DNA from: Serendipita indica DSM 11827
Taxonomy: Eukaryota; Basidiomycota; Agaricomycetes; Sebacinales; Serendipitaceae
DNA length: 64,000 nucleotides
NCBI GenBank assembly: GCA_910890315.1
Contig: CAJVGD010000016.1
Coordinates: 248,001 to 312,000 of the forward strand
Reading direction: 5' to 3'
Position numbers and translations under genes: made by a program. A model generated the notes under the pieces. It saw only the letters and a program-made list of their open reading frames with translations. It did not search any database and was not told where the DNA came from. Of the stretch, positions 21,768 to 32,551 are shown piece after piece (within the stretch, counting starts at the first letter, position 1; every line of letters begins with the position of its first letter).

Positions 21768-23394
21768 CTATTTATGGATGGGGGTCGCCACAAACTGTCC
21801 GTCCCAGCACTTGAATCCCAAGCTATCTTGCGCACCTGGTGCCAGGGTCGCAGGGTCGCAGATCACCGTCGTATCCTTCTCTGTACCCTTGTATGGTCGC
21901 ACATGGAAATTCTTCACTTGCAGGCCGGTGGCGGTCCCATTATAGAGATCGAATATGATCCCCTGCGTGCCGTTGATACCCTCGACATAATTCCAGCATG
22001 GATCAGAAATGCACGTCCCGTCAGCTGCCCGGCATGTCAGCAATCATACATAAGGAAAATGGAATGCATACTCCAATTTGGGTTCATATAACCACTAAAG
22101 TTTTCGAAGCGGAAGTTTTGGACGTGGGTACTTGTCGGAGCCGTATTGTTGGGCTTTGGTCCTTTCGATTGGTCATAGTAGCTACTCCAATGTTAGAAGA
22201 TTCGCGGATCAAAAGGCGACGCGCACTTTTGTGTAATGAAGATGGGTGTCGACACGTTCTTGAGGACGATATTCCTCCAGGTAATATTGGCGGCCAGTCC
22301 GTTTCCACCAGCCCAAGACTTGAACTACCAGGCGTCAAGTTACCACCAAATAAGTTGTGGTGAAACGTACCCTGGCCCCGTAAACCGCACCATCCATTAC
22401 CCAGTTCTCAAATAGAATGTTGGCGACTTGACTATTTTGGCCATTGCTGCCCAAAGAGCCAATGGATAGACCGTGGCTCGAGAATCCGCAGTATCCGTTC
22501 CTCGCAACGACGTTGTTGGCTTTGTTGACGATTGAGACACAATCGTCGCCGTTATTTCCGTAGTATCCATCAATGGTGATATTCTGGCCACCAATATTGA
22601 AACCATCCGTGTTCTACAAGGGAATATCAGCGTCACTGGTCGCAGTGAGAGAGGGTACGCACAAAGGGGAAGGAGGCAGGCGAGTCGCGTGTTCCGTTCG
22701 TCGGTACCGAGTCGACGTAATGATCCGTGATCTTTATATTCTTCCCAGGCACGTTGAAGCCGTGAGCAATTTGCTGGATCATCTTGATCTTGGACACTGT
22801 TCCAGTCGAGACGTTGAACATAACCATCAGCGGTCTCGACGTCTACCAGAGTAAGCACTGTACGCAGTAATGCATTAGGCATACCCGTACGCCAAGGTCC
22901 CACCAGTGCTGGCCGTGACCGTGGATGATGCCTGCTTTGTACGCTGCCTCGCCACGAAGATTGACGTTGGTGCCCTGTATATTAAACCAAGGTGCCGTGG
23001 ATGACTAGAACTGGTTAGAAACCTGTGCACATAGAGCGTTAACACTGACACCGTATGTAGCCACGACCTTTTGTTGAATCTCCGTAATGTTTGTCGGGAG
23101 ATGGAGTTGCCCACGGAGCTCAATATTGACGTTTGCTGTACGAAACTAAGTATAGCATGGCGCGGTGATATCGCACATACTCAGATTGAACCACTTCATT
23201 GGGGACCATGCATTGTAGATAATGTTTGTGTTGAAAATGATGTTCGAGTCCACGTTGCAGCGGCCAAAGACCTCCATGATCGCCGGCGAGTCGTCCACGC
23301 CGTCCGTATGCGGTACATAGCAATTCTTCCTCGCGTCTACCGAGACCACGAGGAACAAAAGGAGTGAAGTGAGAACCTTTTTAGATAATTGCAT
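21768..23394 (-). CDS. Secreted GH28 polygalacturonase (exo-type features)
   Basis: Eight exons: 23394..23181, 23135..23050, 23004..22885, 22842..22663, 22613..22371, 22324..22227, 22181..22072, 22024..21768; introns 42-49 bp; joined frame 435 residues. A signal peptide is clear ([17 protein letters not shown]). GH28 signatures follow in order: [27 protein letters not shown] (catalytic Asp pair), [11 protein letters not shown], and several N-glycosylation sequons. The family hydrolyses alpha-1,4-galacturonan in plant cell walls. The SSHGLSIGS form, instead of GGHGLSIGS, is the version usually seen in exo-acting enzymes (established for the family; inference here). Even Cys spacing near the C-terminus ([19 protein letters not shown]) fits disulfides. 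The gene appears intact, unlike the GH16 gene beside it. Confidence 0.93.
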
Positions 23395-23992
23395 CCTCGA
23401 AGGTTACGAGAGCGATAAGGAATGGAAAGTGGGGGACCGTCGAATGAGATTTCACGCCTGGGCAGGCAACACGAAGAGTGCGGGCCATCTTAAGAAGTTG
23501 TCCGCGGGGAATTGAGGAATAGGAGACGCCGTAAAACCAATACATATCCTGTGGTGACAAGAGCTTCTTTCCTGCCGGACGACTTCTTCCACTCCGCGGC
23601 CCGCCTCTCTGTATTATCAGCGGTCCGCTTTATGCACTCATGCTCCATTTAAGCGATTCTCACGGGCGTCGCTACCGTACGGGGCGAAATACCGGTAGGT
23701 ACAGACATTACCGACTACGTTTGAACGGCACAGAAAGGGCCCCAGAGGAGAGGTTGCGTAGTCATGATATGGAATTGTCTGAAACATCTCCGGTTTCCTC
23801 GTGCACGACTATCCTGGGAAAATACTGGTTACGGGGAGGAGCAAGTTACATGACGGCCCGCAAATGCCGCCTATCGCGGCCAGATGAGCCCGCTCCAGAC
23901 GGTCACTCTTTTTCATCAGACAAATCTAGAAATTGATTCAACCTGACATTACAAAGGTAGTGATACCAATTTTCCATGCATGGTGTTCAATT
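23395..23992. other. Intergenic region, promoter of the polygalacturonase gene
   Basis: Upstream of the minus-strand pectinase and downstream of the first tandem paralogue. No gene recognised. Confidence 0.4.
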
Positions 23993-25706
23993 CTACGTCG
24001 TTGGGCCTGGGAGACCTTGATATTTGTGGCCATTGGCAACATTGTCTGCCACCACGTCCTTGTTATGCTGGGCTTGGTCCCTGACCTGCGCCAATTTTAA
24101 CATGCTGCCCATGAGAATGTCGATATGAAGCTGGACAGGAACACCCTTCTTGAGCGGCCACCGCTTAATCTTGGCCATCAAGTCTTTCACAGTTGCCTCG
24201 ATCTCCTCCAGCTGGCCAAGCGTCCATACAACGTGTTTGAGTGCAACGTCGCTATATTCGTGTGCGCGGTCCAGGAGCTCTTTGTTGGTCTTGAAGGAAT
24301 GTAACTTATCCTTGTTACCTCCTATTTTGGTCCACCATTGCCTCAGCTTCAGCATAAAGTCAGTGTATCTTTGCCAGCTTTCGTCAAACGCTACATACTG
24401 TCTCTTCGTTGAGGATGTGGTTCGCTCTTTCGTCTGAGCCTATAATCTGCCGTGTCGTTCGGAGAAGCGATTGTTGTCTATCAAGGTCATCCGAGAGTCT
24501 CATTCCTATTCTCAACTGCTACGCGTTAGACTCATTCTTAGTTGGTTGAACAGGGTACATACCAGATCAGTCAGGTCTTCTATCATGTCTAGGCATATAG
24601 TCGAAAAGATCTCGACAAATCTCTCCTCGGTCATTCGTGCTCCCCAGAGGAATGAGAGTGCAGAGCTCAACCCAGATGATTGCTTGATCTCCCCGAGAGA
24701 CTGAACGGCGTACTTGTTCGTCGCCAGCATACTGGCCGCATGTGAGTGATCTGATCAGGTGGAATGGATATCCCATACTGAGTAACGGCCCCAACAAGGG
24801 CTGTATCCAGGCGAGGAAGTTGCTTTGCTACTTTGGCCGAGGTGAGCACATATTCGCTCAGAACAGGCGTGAGCCTGTCACGACACTTGAGGTCCGACTC
24901 TTCGACCTGTTCAAAGTGTCATATAAATCGAAGAGCTAGAGCCAAGGGCACATACGACAGACTTGAGATCTTCCACCGCGAGCTCGGCCTTTGTTATATC
25001 CCATTTCATCATCAAGCCACTCCCAGAGTGTCTCAAAACCCCTTCAAACTGATCTTGAATTTTAGCTATCGCCGCTACTGGAGAGTCGGTTTGTTTGGGA
25101 TGGGAATTGCTATTGTAATAAACGTGAGATGAAGCAACTCCAGTGGTGCAAGTGAGAGACTGACCCCGTGTCTGTCACGTAAAGCTCAAGAAGGCATGCG
25201 ATCACGAGAATGGCGACGGTGAGGAAGAATGAACGTGACCAAACCGTTTTGTCGATAATAGATGCGATTTTCCTGATAGGTGAGCCGATTGCGCCTCCCA
25301 GCACATTCTTTTTCTTCTTAGCAGGCTGGCGATGAGCCGACGAAAGAGAATCGACCCCAGCTGGGAACTCCTTTTCTGAGAGTCGACAGCTACGGTGGAG
25401 AAATCACTTTCTTTGGATCCATGGACATGGAAGGCCTCTCTCGTGGGATCTATTACACCTTGGCGGTGCTTGGGACTGTCTGTTCATTGTTGTCGTCAGC
25501 TATCGACTGTCCCCCTCCAGCCAGCAAGCGCCTGGTCGCTCACCTCTGGCGTCTGTCAACAGAGACTGGGCAAACGATTCTGCCTCTATTTTCATGGCAC
25601 TAATCGTATTTCCAACCCGGATGAGAGTCCCTGCGAAGCGAAACGCTCGATGTTGTGTGATGGTTCTGTACGCGTTGTCAATGCTCTGGAGCAGTCCGTT
25701 GAGCAT
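23993..25706 (-). CDS. Membrane-anchored helical protein, tandem family member 1
   Basis: Eight exons: 25706..25544, 25479..25394, 25325..25165, 25109..24956, 24906..24779, 24731..24563, 24518..24399, 24346..23993; joined frame 444 residues. There is no signal peptide. A ~54-residue helical first exon precedes a charged linker and a Lys-rich block (PAKKKKNVLGG), then one membrane helix (FFLTVAILVIACLLELYV). About 310 residues of charged, heptad-like helices follow (IAKIQDQFEGVLRHSGSG, LRQWWTKIGGNKDKLHSF, NANGHKY-like end). The same order recurs in the two genes upstream. Rhizoctonia genomes contain many such genes, often labelled 'laminin domain protein', but I see no real laminin fold. Function unknown; a helical membrane-tethered scaffold or death-effector-like role would be speculation. 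The exon 2/3 join uses a weak GTAGCT donor. Confidence 0.75.
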
Positions 25707-25918
25707 GGGAGGAAATAAAGCTGTATTTTTTGTTTATGCTCATATAACGCTAATCATCCAGCATCTGGCCGCCGAAATATCGCAAGCCTACTTTGCATCC
25801 AGCTTTGAATCGAATGTCTGCATGCATACCGCACAGCCGTAGCTTATTGTTTCCCACATGATGTGCAACTACAATGAGTCAAGGTAGTTTATATTTGGAA
25901 CAAACAGAGGATGAACGA

Positions 25919-27702
25919 TCAAATGGTTGGGTACTTGTGCCCGTTTGCCACCCAATCCGCAGCTCCTTCTCGGTTCTGCCTGACATTCTCCTGAAGGCCA
26001 CTTAACCTGAGTGCGCCGCTCATTACCACCTCGAGGTGACGCTCAATCGGGAGCGCAAACTTTTCCGTATGTACCCAGACGGTAAGTCTCTCCCGGAGGT
26101 CCTTGATTGCCGAAATGATTTGTAGAAGCTGATCAATTGTCCAAGATACTCTCTCGGTGGCAGTTTCGACATGAACCGTGACCTCCTTGAGAAGCTCATT
26201 GTGACCTTCGTAGTATTTGAGACGGTTTTTATTTCCACCTACACGAGTCCACAACTGAGCCAGCTACACGCGCAAGTATGAGTTTAGAGAAGTATATTAG
26301 CCGCAGTGCGTACCAATAGACCAACGTTGGCATCATTACTCTTTATATCTGAGTTGAATTCTTTTCGAATCGAGGCAAAGTTGTCTTCTTGAATCTTGAG
26401 CAATCCCCAAATGCCATGCGCATGATTGACCTTGAGCCTTTGTAAGATCTCGTGTACTTCAACTCGTCACACTCACTAGTGAATCGACTCCACCCAACAT
26501 TTGATCACACGCCGCGTCGAGCTCCTCGCGTAATTGTTCCCGGGCGTCCTTTGGGTGGAAGTAGTGATAAATGGCTCCAGATAGCGATTTTTGACTTAAT
26601 GAAATCGCCTTGAGCGATTGAATAGCATGATTATTGATCATGGACATTCTACAAATTATTGAGTCATTCCCCGAGCGAAAATAGATGGCCACATACGTAT
26701 CTGAGGCTCGAACCACCTTTGAATCCAACTCGAATAGATCGGCTCCAGTTTTGGTGGCGGATTGGGCGATAGCCTGCAAAACCGGGATGACTCTGTCACG
26801 AGATTCAAGGTCGGATTCCCCAACCTATGGTTTTCCATGATAATATGTTTCAAGGGAGGCGCAGGAACTCACCAATGCCTTTAAGTCACGAACGGCCTTG
26901 GTGACTTGATCCATGTCACGTAAAGCTGTTATCCCTGTGCCTGAAGAACGCAGTATAGGTGCAAACTGGTCCTGGATACGAGCCAGTGCAGCCCACGGGG
27001 ATTCTGGTTCTGCTTCAGTTGCATTTCCTGCTCCGGCACTATAAAACAATGCATTAGTCATGGCAAGTGAGCGGCCTCTAGCACCTACTGCAATACCCAA
27101 TGAGGGTTCAACTGGATAGCTGCAATGAACATGACACTGAAAATGCTTCAATAGTGATAAAGAATCGAGAACGTGTAAGAACCTGAAGAGTAAGACCCCC
27201 GTGAGCCAACCCCATACAGGGTGGCGATTCTGAATGCCATAAGGAGAAGCCAAGGATCGACGATAAGTGAATCGAGTCTCCTTCAGACCAAGCGTTCTTC
27301 TCTTGGCCAAGTTGGGCAATTCAGGCTCGGTCGGGTCGGTTAACGCGCTGTCATTTGGACTATCGCAGAGCGCTTCGTCCAGATCATCATCATGCACTGA
27401 GTCGCTTTCGTAATCTTCAACGACAGTCCCGCCTCTTGATACGCTTCGACAACTCTTTGAGTTTTCCCGCTCTCTGTACAAGTCTGGTACCCCTATTCGA
27501 AGTGTGAGGCCAGTAGAAATTGCGCATTAAAAGACGTACCACCCGCGACGTCGCTGAGTGTATTCGTAGCGTGTTGTGCGACGCGCTTGATGGCGTCGGC
27601 GCGATCGGCAAGGTGCATGAAAGCTTGAGCGGCCTCGAACACTGGGTGCGTTGTGATATTTTCCAGGAGCTCGTTAGCACGCTTGAACAAGGTGCTCAAC
27701 AT
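25919..27702 (-). CDS. Membrane-anchored helical protein, tandem family member 2
   Basis: Eight exons: 27702..27540, 27492..27183, 27136..27089, 27038..26873, 26824..26697, 26648..26477, 26430..26314, 26263..25919; joined frame 482 residues. The first exon is 163 nt, exactly as in member 1, and reads as a helix (MLSTLFKRANELLENITTHP). An acidic exon follows (SVHDDDLDEALCDSPNDS), then the membrane helix built across a short exon (WGWLTGVLLF + VMFIAAIQL). The C-terminal helices align with member 1: ALARIQDQFAPILRSSGTG, RVIPVLQAIAQSATKTG, AQLWTRVGGNKNRLKYYEG, WVANGHKY. Introns are 46-50 bp. Only ~210 bp separates its stop from the start of member 1. An additional open piece at 27951..27820 upstream could be a further 5' exon but no splice supports it. 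Confidence 0.78.
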
Positions 27703-28906
27703 TGGGGCGTTGAGTGTTCGTCGTCAAACGAGCGGCGCCTTTATTTGTACCAAGGCGTCAGGATCCCATACAATTCCAGTCAAATTCCGAAGGTTGAATG
27801 ACCTAAGGTCGCTAGGGACATACCATGGCAGATTTCCATTTGCCGGCTCTTTTGCTGGCAGACGCATACCGAAAGTGGGGCGATTGAATTGGCTTTGTTG
27901 CTCTTGCTGGTTGGTTCGAAACATTTCACTGCCACTAGATATCGACTTCATTTATACCTTTTGGAACGTTGACAGTCCGCAAGTTTTGCGAATGACCATG
28001 CGGGGGGCATGTTGCGGTCAATGCGAGCGACTATTGCGCCGACTACTGGTCGCTGGATTTCGAGAGAATAGGAGTATTTTAGCAGGATTACAATGGTGTC
28101 AAGTGCAGTCTAGGTGGCGAAGATGGTGAATGAAAACATGGCAGGACGATTTCAGCGCGCTTACGGAAGCAGTTTCGGTTGCCTAGAGCCAAAGTGTATT
28201 GGCTGTATCGTATTCTCGATATTCATCCTGTTCCAGTGTGACTTGGAATGCTGGGTTGATCGTTGGTGTGCTTCGTTGTGTTATCTTGAATCGCATAGGC
28301 GTATCTAAATCCCGAGATCAGCGAGTTTGATGCATTCTCCGGACCATCTCCATCTGAGCCCAAGTGTGGTAAAGTTCAACTTTGACCACCGTCTATCGAT
28401 TTCAGCGCTCGGCGTATTGTGATTAAGACAGTAGCACATCCTCAAGGCTTCATAATTGATGTGCCAATCACTCTATAATGTCGCTTAAGGAGGAATTGAC
28501 TGTGGTGATGTCGGGCTCACCGCTTTGCGCACGCAGCCACGAAGAGGAGGGAGGATCCTGAGAGCTCTTCTAACTCCTCCGAGTATTCGCAACATAGCCA
28601 GTGAGAAGAAGCGCTGCTAGTAAAGATTCCCAAGTTCTCTGCATCACCACAGTTTGAACCCGAAGAAAGAGTTACTGAAAACGTGGCATCTTGACCCTGA
28701 GATTGGGAGTCTCGACGTGATCTCAACAGTTTACGCATACCATCGCCTCTACCCGCCGCTCGTGTGTCGACAGGTGCATCGTACATATATAGCTCTCGTC
28801 TTTCGTAAGCTGACCCAAAATTGGTCCTCTCATACCAAATATATAGTTGCGCCTGGCTTTATTAATTTGGTATACAGTAATCGGGGCTCATACATTAGTG
28901 ACGCTT
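27703..28906. other. Intergenic region between family members 2 and 3
   Basis: No gene recognised. It contains the first copy of the duplicated upstream segment (28355..28660). Confidence 0.4.
28355..28660. repeat. Duplicated upstream segment, copy 1
   Basis: Collinear patches are shared with 30984..31290: an exact 20-mer (TGAGCCCAAGTGTGGTAAAG) at 28355, a CAATCACT patch, GCGCACGCAGCCACGAAG, a GAGAGCTC, and CCGAGTATNC near the end. Between patches the two copies have diverged. Both copies lie at nearly the same distance upstream of their tandem gene. Confidence 0.65.
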
Positions 28907-30351
28907 CTATCCGAGAATATCCTTGTATTTCTCCAGAGCCGCGAACCCATTCTTGAGTACAGCAATGTCTCGTCGTACTGGAAAGATGGCCTCATCCAAA
29001 ATAGTCCCATCTGCGAGCTTCCTTTCGAAACCATGAATGGTCGCCATGATCGATTCGAGGACAAGTTGTATAAGCTCGACATGTCGAGTTGCCTCCTCCA
29101 TGTGAGAGAAGAAATGAGAGAGGAGGACCCTGGCGTTATGCCTGTTCCCTCGCGTGCCGGGCCCTACACGGGACAATAAGTCTGCCAGCTGTATATGTAT
29201 GAGCACCAGAGAGTTATTTCTTTCATAAACACATACCAATTCTCCGATATGGTCACTGGTACGGAAGTTATTTCGCCGAAAATACGTATTGAGTGCAGTG
29301 GCTGAGTCGGATTGAAACTGGAGTGACGCCTCCAAGCCCTCAATCAGTTCCATCTAAGTGGTTTATGAGATATTGCAAAGTGTATACCTACATACTCACA
29401 AAGGGTTTGACCTCGGTCAACATTTCGTCGCATGCGCTGACCAAATGTCGGCGGCGTTTTCGTCGTACCGCATAGGCTTGAATAGATTTGGGAATGAACC
29501 CTGTCAATGCATCACGCGGCGCGAGGAGTATCTCGAGCTCGTGAATATTCCGCTGGCTCGCCTTGATAACACTGACAAACATGATTCATGGTCATCTACA
29601 TCCACCGCCAATACTCACTTATCAAATGCTCTTCGAATGGCCTCTTCTAGCTCGAGTAGGCGATAGTCGGCTTCAGTAGCTGAATCCAGAACCGTTTGCA
29701 GCTGTGATACGATAGGCTTCCGAAACACGAGAGTAGAGTTTAGTACCTAGGTGTTTCAGCAAATACTAGCGTCTGGAGGTTGACGGCGTACTGATCCACT
29801 GAGTTCGTCGAGAATCTCGCCAACTTTACGAATATCGGAATATCCCTGTCTCAGTATGCTTGTTGAGCGTGGTATGAGCCCGAATTGTTTCTGAGCTCGG
29901 ACAAAATCAACCCATGGCGATTCCTCTATTGGCCTATTGATCAGAGAGAACCGGCCCATCAGTTACGTTGACGTGATGTGGTATTTGGACATACTTTTCT
30001 GCGGCAGGAAAAAAGCAAATTAACCAGGCGAATAAAAGGACTAATACGCTAGAGTAAAGTTTGAGCAAAGTTGAGCAAAGAGACTATGGCGTACTTGAAG
30101 AATGTAAAGCTATTCATAAGTTTCTTTAGGACGTTGCATTTATCATTATCTCGGCGTTGTGGAAGAGCGGAGCGGGGTTCAATCACTGCCGAGCTAGGAG
30201 GTTTAGAACGAGGGGTGTGTGTCGATCCATTATGGCGCTCCTGGCGACTGTCGTTTAAATTATGTTCAAGGTTTGGCGATCTAATAGAAGCTCTCGACTG
30301 GTGAACGCCAGCGAGATGCTCTGCCATCCTATTAGTCGACCGGTCCCACAT
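28907..30351 (-). CDS. Membrane-anchored helical protein, tandem family member 3
   Basis: Seven exons: 30351..30095, 30048..29995, 29933..29792, 29746..29619, 29571..29400, 29353..29237, 29188..28907; joined frame 383 residues. Exon lengths 128, 172 and 117 nt are identical to those of member 2, and 128 to that of member 1. The N-terminal part is a Ser/Arg/Pro-rich cytosolic segment (THTPRSKPPSSAVIEPRS) that replaces the separate 163-nt first exon of the other two. The membrane helix is VLVLLFAWLICFFP. The helical C-terminal part (FVRAQKQFGLIPRSTSIL, LELEEAIRRAFDN, LADLLSRVGPGTRGN) is diverged from its neighbours. The gene appears intact. Sequence 633 bp upstream of its ATG is also found 653 bp upstream of member 2. 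Confidence 0.76.
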
Positions 30352-30983
30352 CCTTGAACCTATTTACCGTTACCTGTGCTTGCGTGTGTACCCGCTGGAT
30401 CCTTGGAGTTGATCCTCATTGTGGAATTGGGCGGAAGAATCTGGATTATGAGAGCGTATCCAAGCTGGATGCTCGGTGATGTAGTCTATGTGATCGATGG
30501 ACAGTCAAAGGGGACTGGAGCGACTTTGGAAGAGGATTAATTACGCTCTGAGCTCATGGAGCAGCATATATATCAGCAGAGGCGATAATCCGCGAAATGA
30601 CTCATGGGAATGAGCGCTGGGATCCCGAGCTTACGGTTGCCAAATTTTTGTCAAGAGCATAGTATCTGTTCATATCTCTATGCATTACATGCAGCGGACT
30701 GAGGCGGTAATTTGAACTGGCCCTGCTGCCCCGCTGGTCAGCAGAGCATTCGGAAATACCATACCGGCGTTGAGACTTTGACACCCATGATCATCCTAGA
30801 AGACTTCAAGAATTTAGGGGTGAATAATGACCTCGGGTCCATCTTGCGGTCGAAACGGCAGGGTACAATCAGCTACAAGGCGCCTTTGAACCCTGGGGAG
30901 ATAACCAGTATGCTTTATAATGCACTTTGAATTGCATAGCATATCTAGATCAACGCGCTGACATAGTGGCGTCCATTGACCGT

Positions 30984-31290
30984 TGAGCCCAAGTGTGGTA
31001 AAGAGCGACATTGGGCCGACCGCCGTCGTCGGCTGGCGTCGCACTGAGAATACTGCACTGAAAACTGTAGTATATCATGAAATGATGCGAATTAGACGCA
31101 CCAATCACTTTTATAAAAATGAGTTGACGTCGGGTCCACTGCTTCGTGCGCACGCAGCCACGAAGAAGAGGGAGAAGAAGCCCGAGAGCTCCTTTTAGGG
31201 GGGTGATGACTCGTCCGAGTATGCCGCAACAGGGCCAGTAAAGAAGACGCGCTCCTGGTGAATGTTCCAAGCGCTCCGGATCACTTGAAG
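30984..31290. repeat. Duplicated upstream segment, copy 2
   Basis: Second copy of the segment at 28355..28660, in the same orientation, 633 bp upstream of the start of family member 3. The shared blocks occur in the same order and at similar spacing. Confidence 0.65.
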
Positions 31291-31814
31291 AAGGAATATG
31301 CGAGTCGAAAAAGGCGGGACCTTGGCCTGGAGACATGGACGTTGATCTGGACGGGACGGTACCCCCACATCTACCGTCTGGTTCATGGGCGAGGGTATGA
31401 ACCCTACGGTACGAGTCGCCATTGTTTGCCGACGAAGGAGAACCCTGTGCCACTGTAGCGATGGCATGTACCTTGACAGATCCACCGCCAAACTTTGTGA
31501 ATACGTCTACTGGTCAATTGTCGACCTCCGGGACGGGTATGCCGGTAGTCTAAACGCCGATGGTGGGCGAGGTGGGCGAGGTTGCGATGCTTTGACTGCA
31601 TGTGTATTACGCTGATCGTAGAGGCTATTCGTCGACCACTGGCCCGTTTCGACTCGCACACCAGGTCACAATCCACGTAAATGGATACGCTCTGCAACTG
31701 TGCTTTTCTTAGATATGGACTGGAGTCGATTCACATAGAAAAAGTGGGGCTTGCTTTAGGGGACATTTGCAGCGTCATGGCTTTTGTCATGTGCGCTTGT
31801 GACCGACGGAACGG

Positions 31815-31821
31815 TATAAAA
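31815..31821 (+). promoter_or_regulatory. TATA box of metallothionein gene MT-A
   Basis: TATAAAA lies 69 bp upstream of the MT-A start codon, in a GC-rich context. The MT copies in the segmental units have a similar CATAAAA at a similar distance. Confidence 0.6.
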
Positions 31822-31883
31822 GGTGGTGGTCTGGACGGGGGTTGAGGGGTCAAGATCACATTTTAACCAGTACTCTATCGAAT

Positions 31884-32087
31884 ATGCAATCAGTGAGTGC
31901 GCGTACCTTGCAAGGCGGCCATTTTACCTGGTGTAGTCCATCCAAGTCCCCGTTGACAGCCACTGCGGCAACTCGAACTGCAATTGCGGTGACAATTGGT
32001 GAGTACGTCCTGGATGGATGTATGAATGATATTGAAAAAGGGTGTAGCGGATGCGAGGCCGGAAACTGCAAGTGCGGCTCCAAGTAA
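31884..32087 (+). CDS. Metallothionein MT-A (36 residues, three exons)
   Basis: Exons 31884..31892, 31937..31998 and 32048..32087 with introns of 44 bp (GTGAGT/GTGTAG) and 49 bp (GTGAGT/GTGTAG). The product has 36 residues with seven cysteines at 13, 18, 20, 24, 26, 31 and 33, a C-x4-C-x-C-x3-C-x-C-x4-C-x-C pattern, and ends CKCGSK. This closely resembles the seven-cysteine fungal copper metallothioneins such as that of Neurospora, which bind Cu(I) in a single cluster in the cytosol. There are no aromatic residues except one His. The exon pattern 9/62/n nt is identical to three other copies in the window, which is strong support for the splice model. Regulation by copper is expected for the family; I see a TATA box but did not identify a convincing metal-response element. 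Confidence 0.85.
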   Translation: MQSVSARTLQGGHFTWCSPSKSPLTATAATRTAIAVTIGEYVLDGCMNDIEKGCSGCEAGNCKCGSK

Positions 32088-32551
32088 TCGAGCGCGTTGT
32101 TCTCGCTAAGCAAAGGTGGGGTCACCACAGAGTAAGATGAAATAAAGCTGTTTTCTCGCAATGAGTGTATACCCAAGTACGAGTGGCCCATGGACGGCCT
32201 CTGAGCGCAGCGGATCCCCGAATGTCCCTGAGGATATGCCAACGGAGGCATTCTGTGCAGATTTCAGGACGCAGCGTATATTTTGAGAATTATTTCGGCG
32301 GTCAAGGTGTGGGCCTGAAGGACCTCGAGGCAACGAGTGGGAGGCTTCGATCGGCACGAGGTTGAGCATCCTCCAATCAGCTGTTAGCCCCGATTGAATA
32401 CACCTGAATATCCCAAATAACTCTTGAACCAAATAAATCCTCGACACATCGAAACACTTTGGACTCTGCCTTGACCCTTGTCGCCACCGCCGCCGTCGAC
32501 GATATACCCACCACCAGTGTATTTGGCTGGTAGATGGACTAGGATTTAGCC
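32088..32551. other. Intergenic region between MT-A and the Byr4/Bfa1-like gene
   Basis: No gene recognised. It is likely to hold the MT-A terminator and the promoter of the next gene. Confidence 0.4.

Larger units (their letters stand above)
30352..31883. other. Intergenic region upstream of family member 3 and of the first metallothionein gene
   Basis: It contains repeat copy 2 (30984..31290). Open frames on both strands in 30950-31700 have no family match or start logic. A TATA box at 31815 belongs to the metallothionein gene. Confidence 0.4.

Noticed and set aside
27724-27951. Possible extra 5' exon of tandem family member 2
   Set aside because: The composition is plausible, but no donor/acceptor pair joins it in frame and member 1 starts at the equivalent of the internal ATG.
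23993-30351. Labelling the tandem family as laminin-domain proteins
   Set aside because: That label is common for such genes, but no cysteine-rich or globular laminin module is visible. They are heptad-rich helices with one membrane segment.
30950-31697. Overlapping ORFs of 75-167 codons around 31 kb
   Set aside because: No family match, no consistent splicing, and part of the segment is the duplicated upstream repeat.
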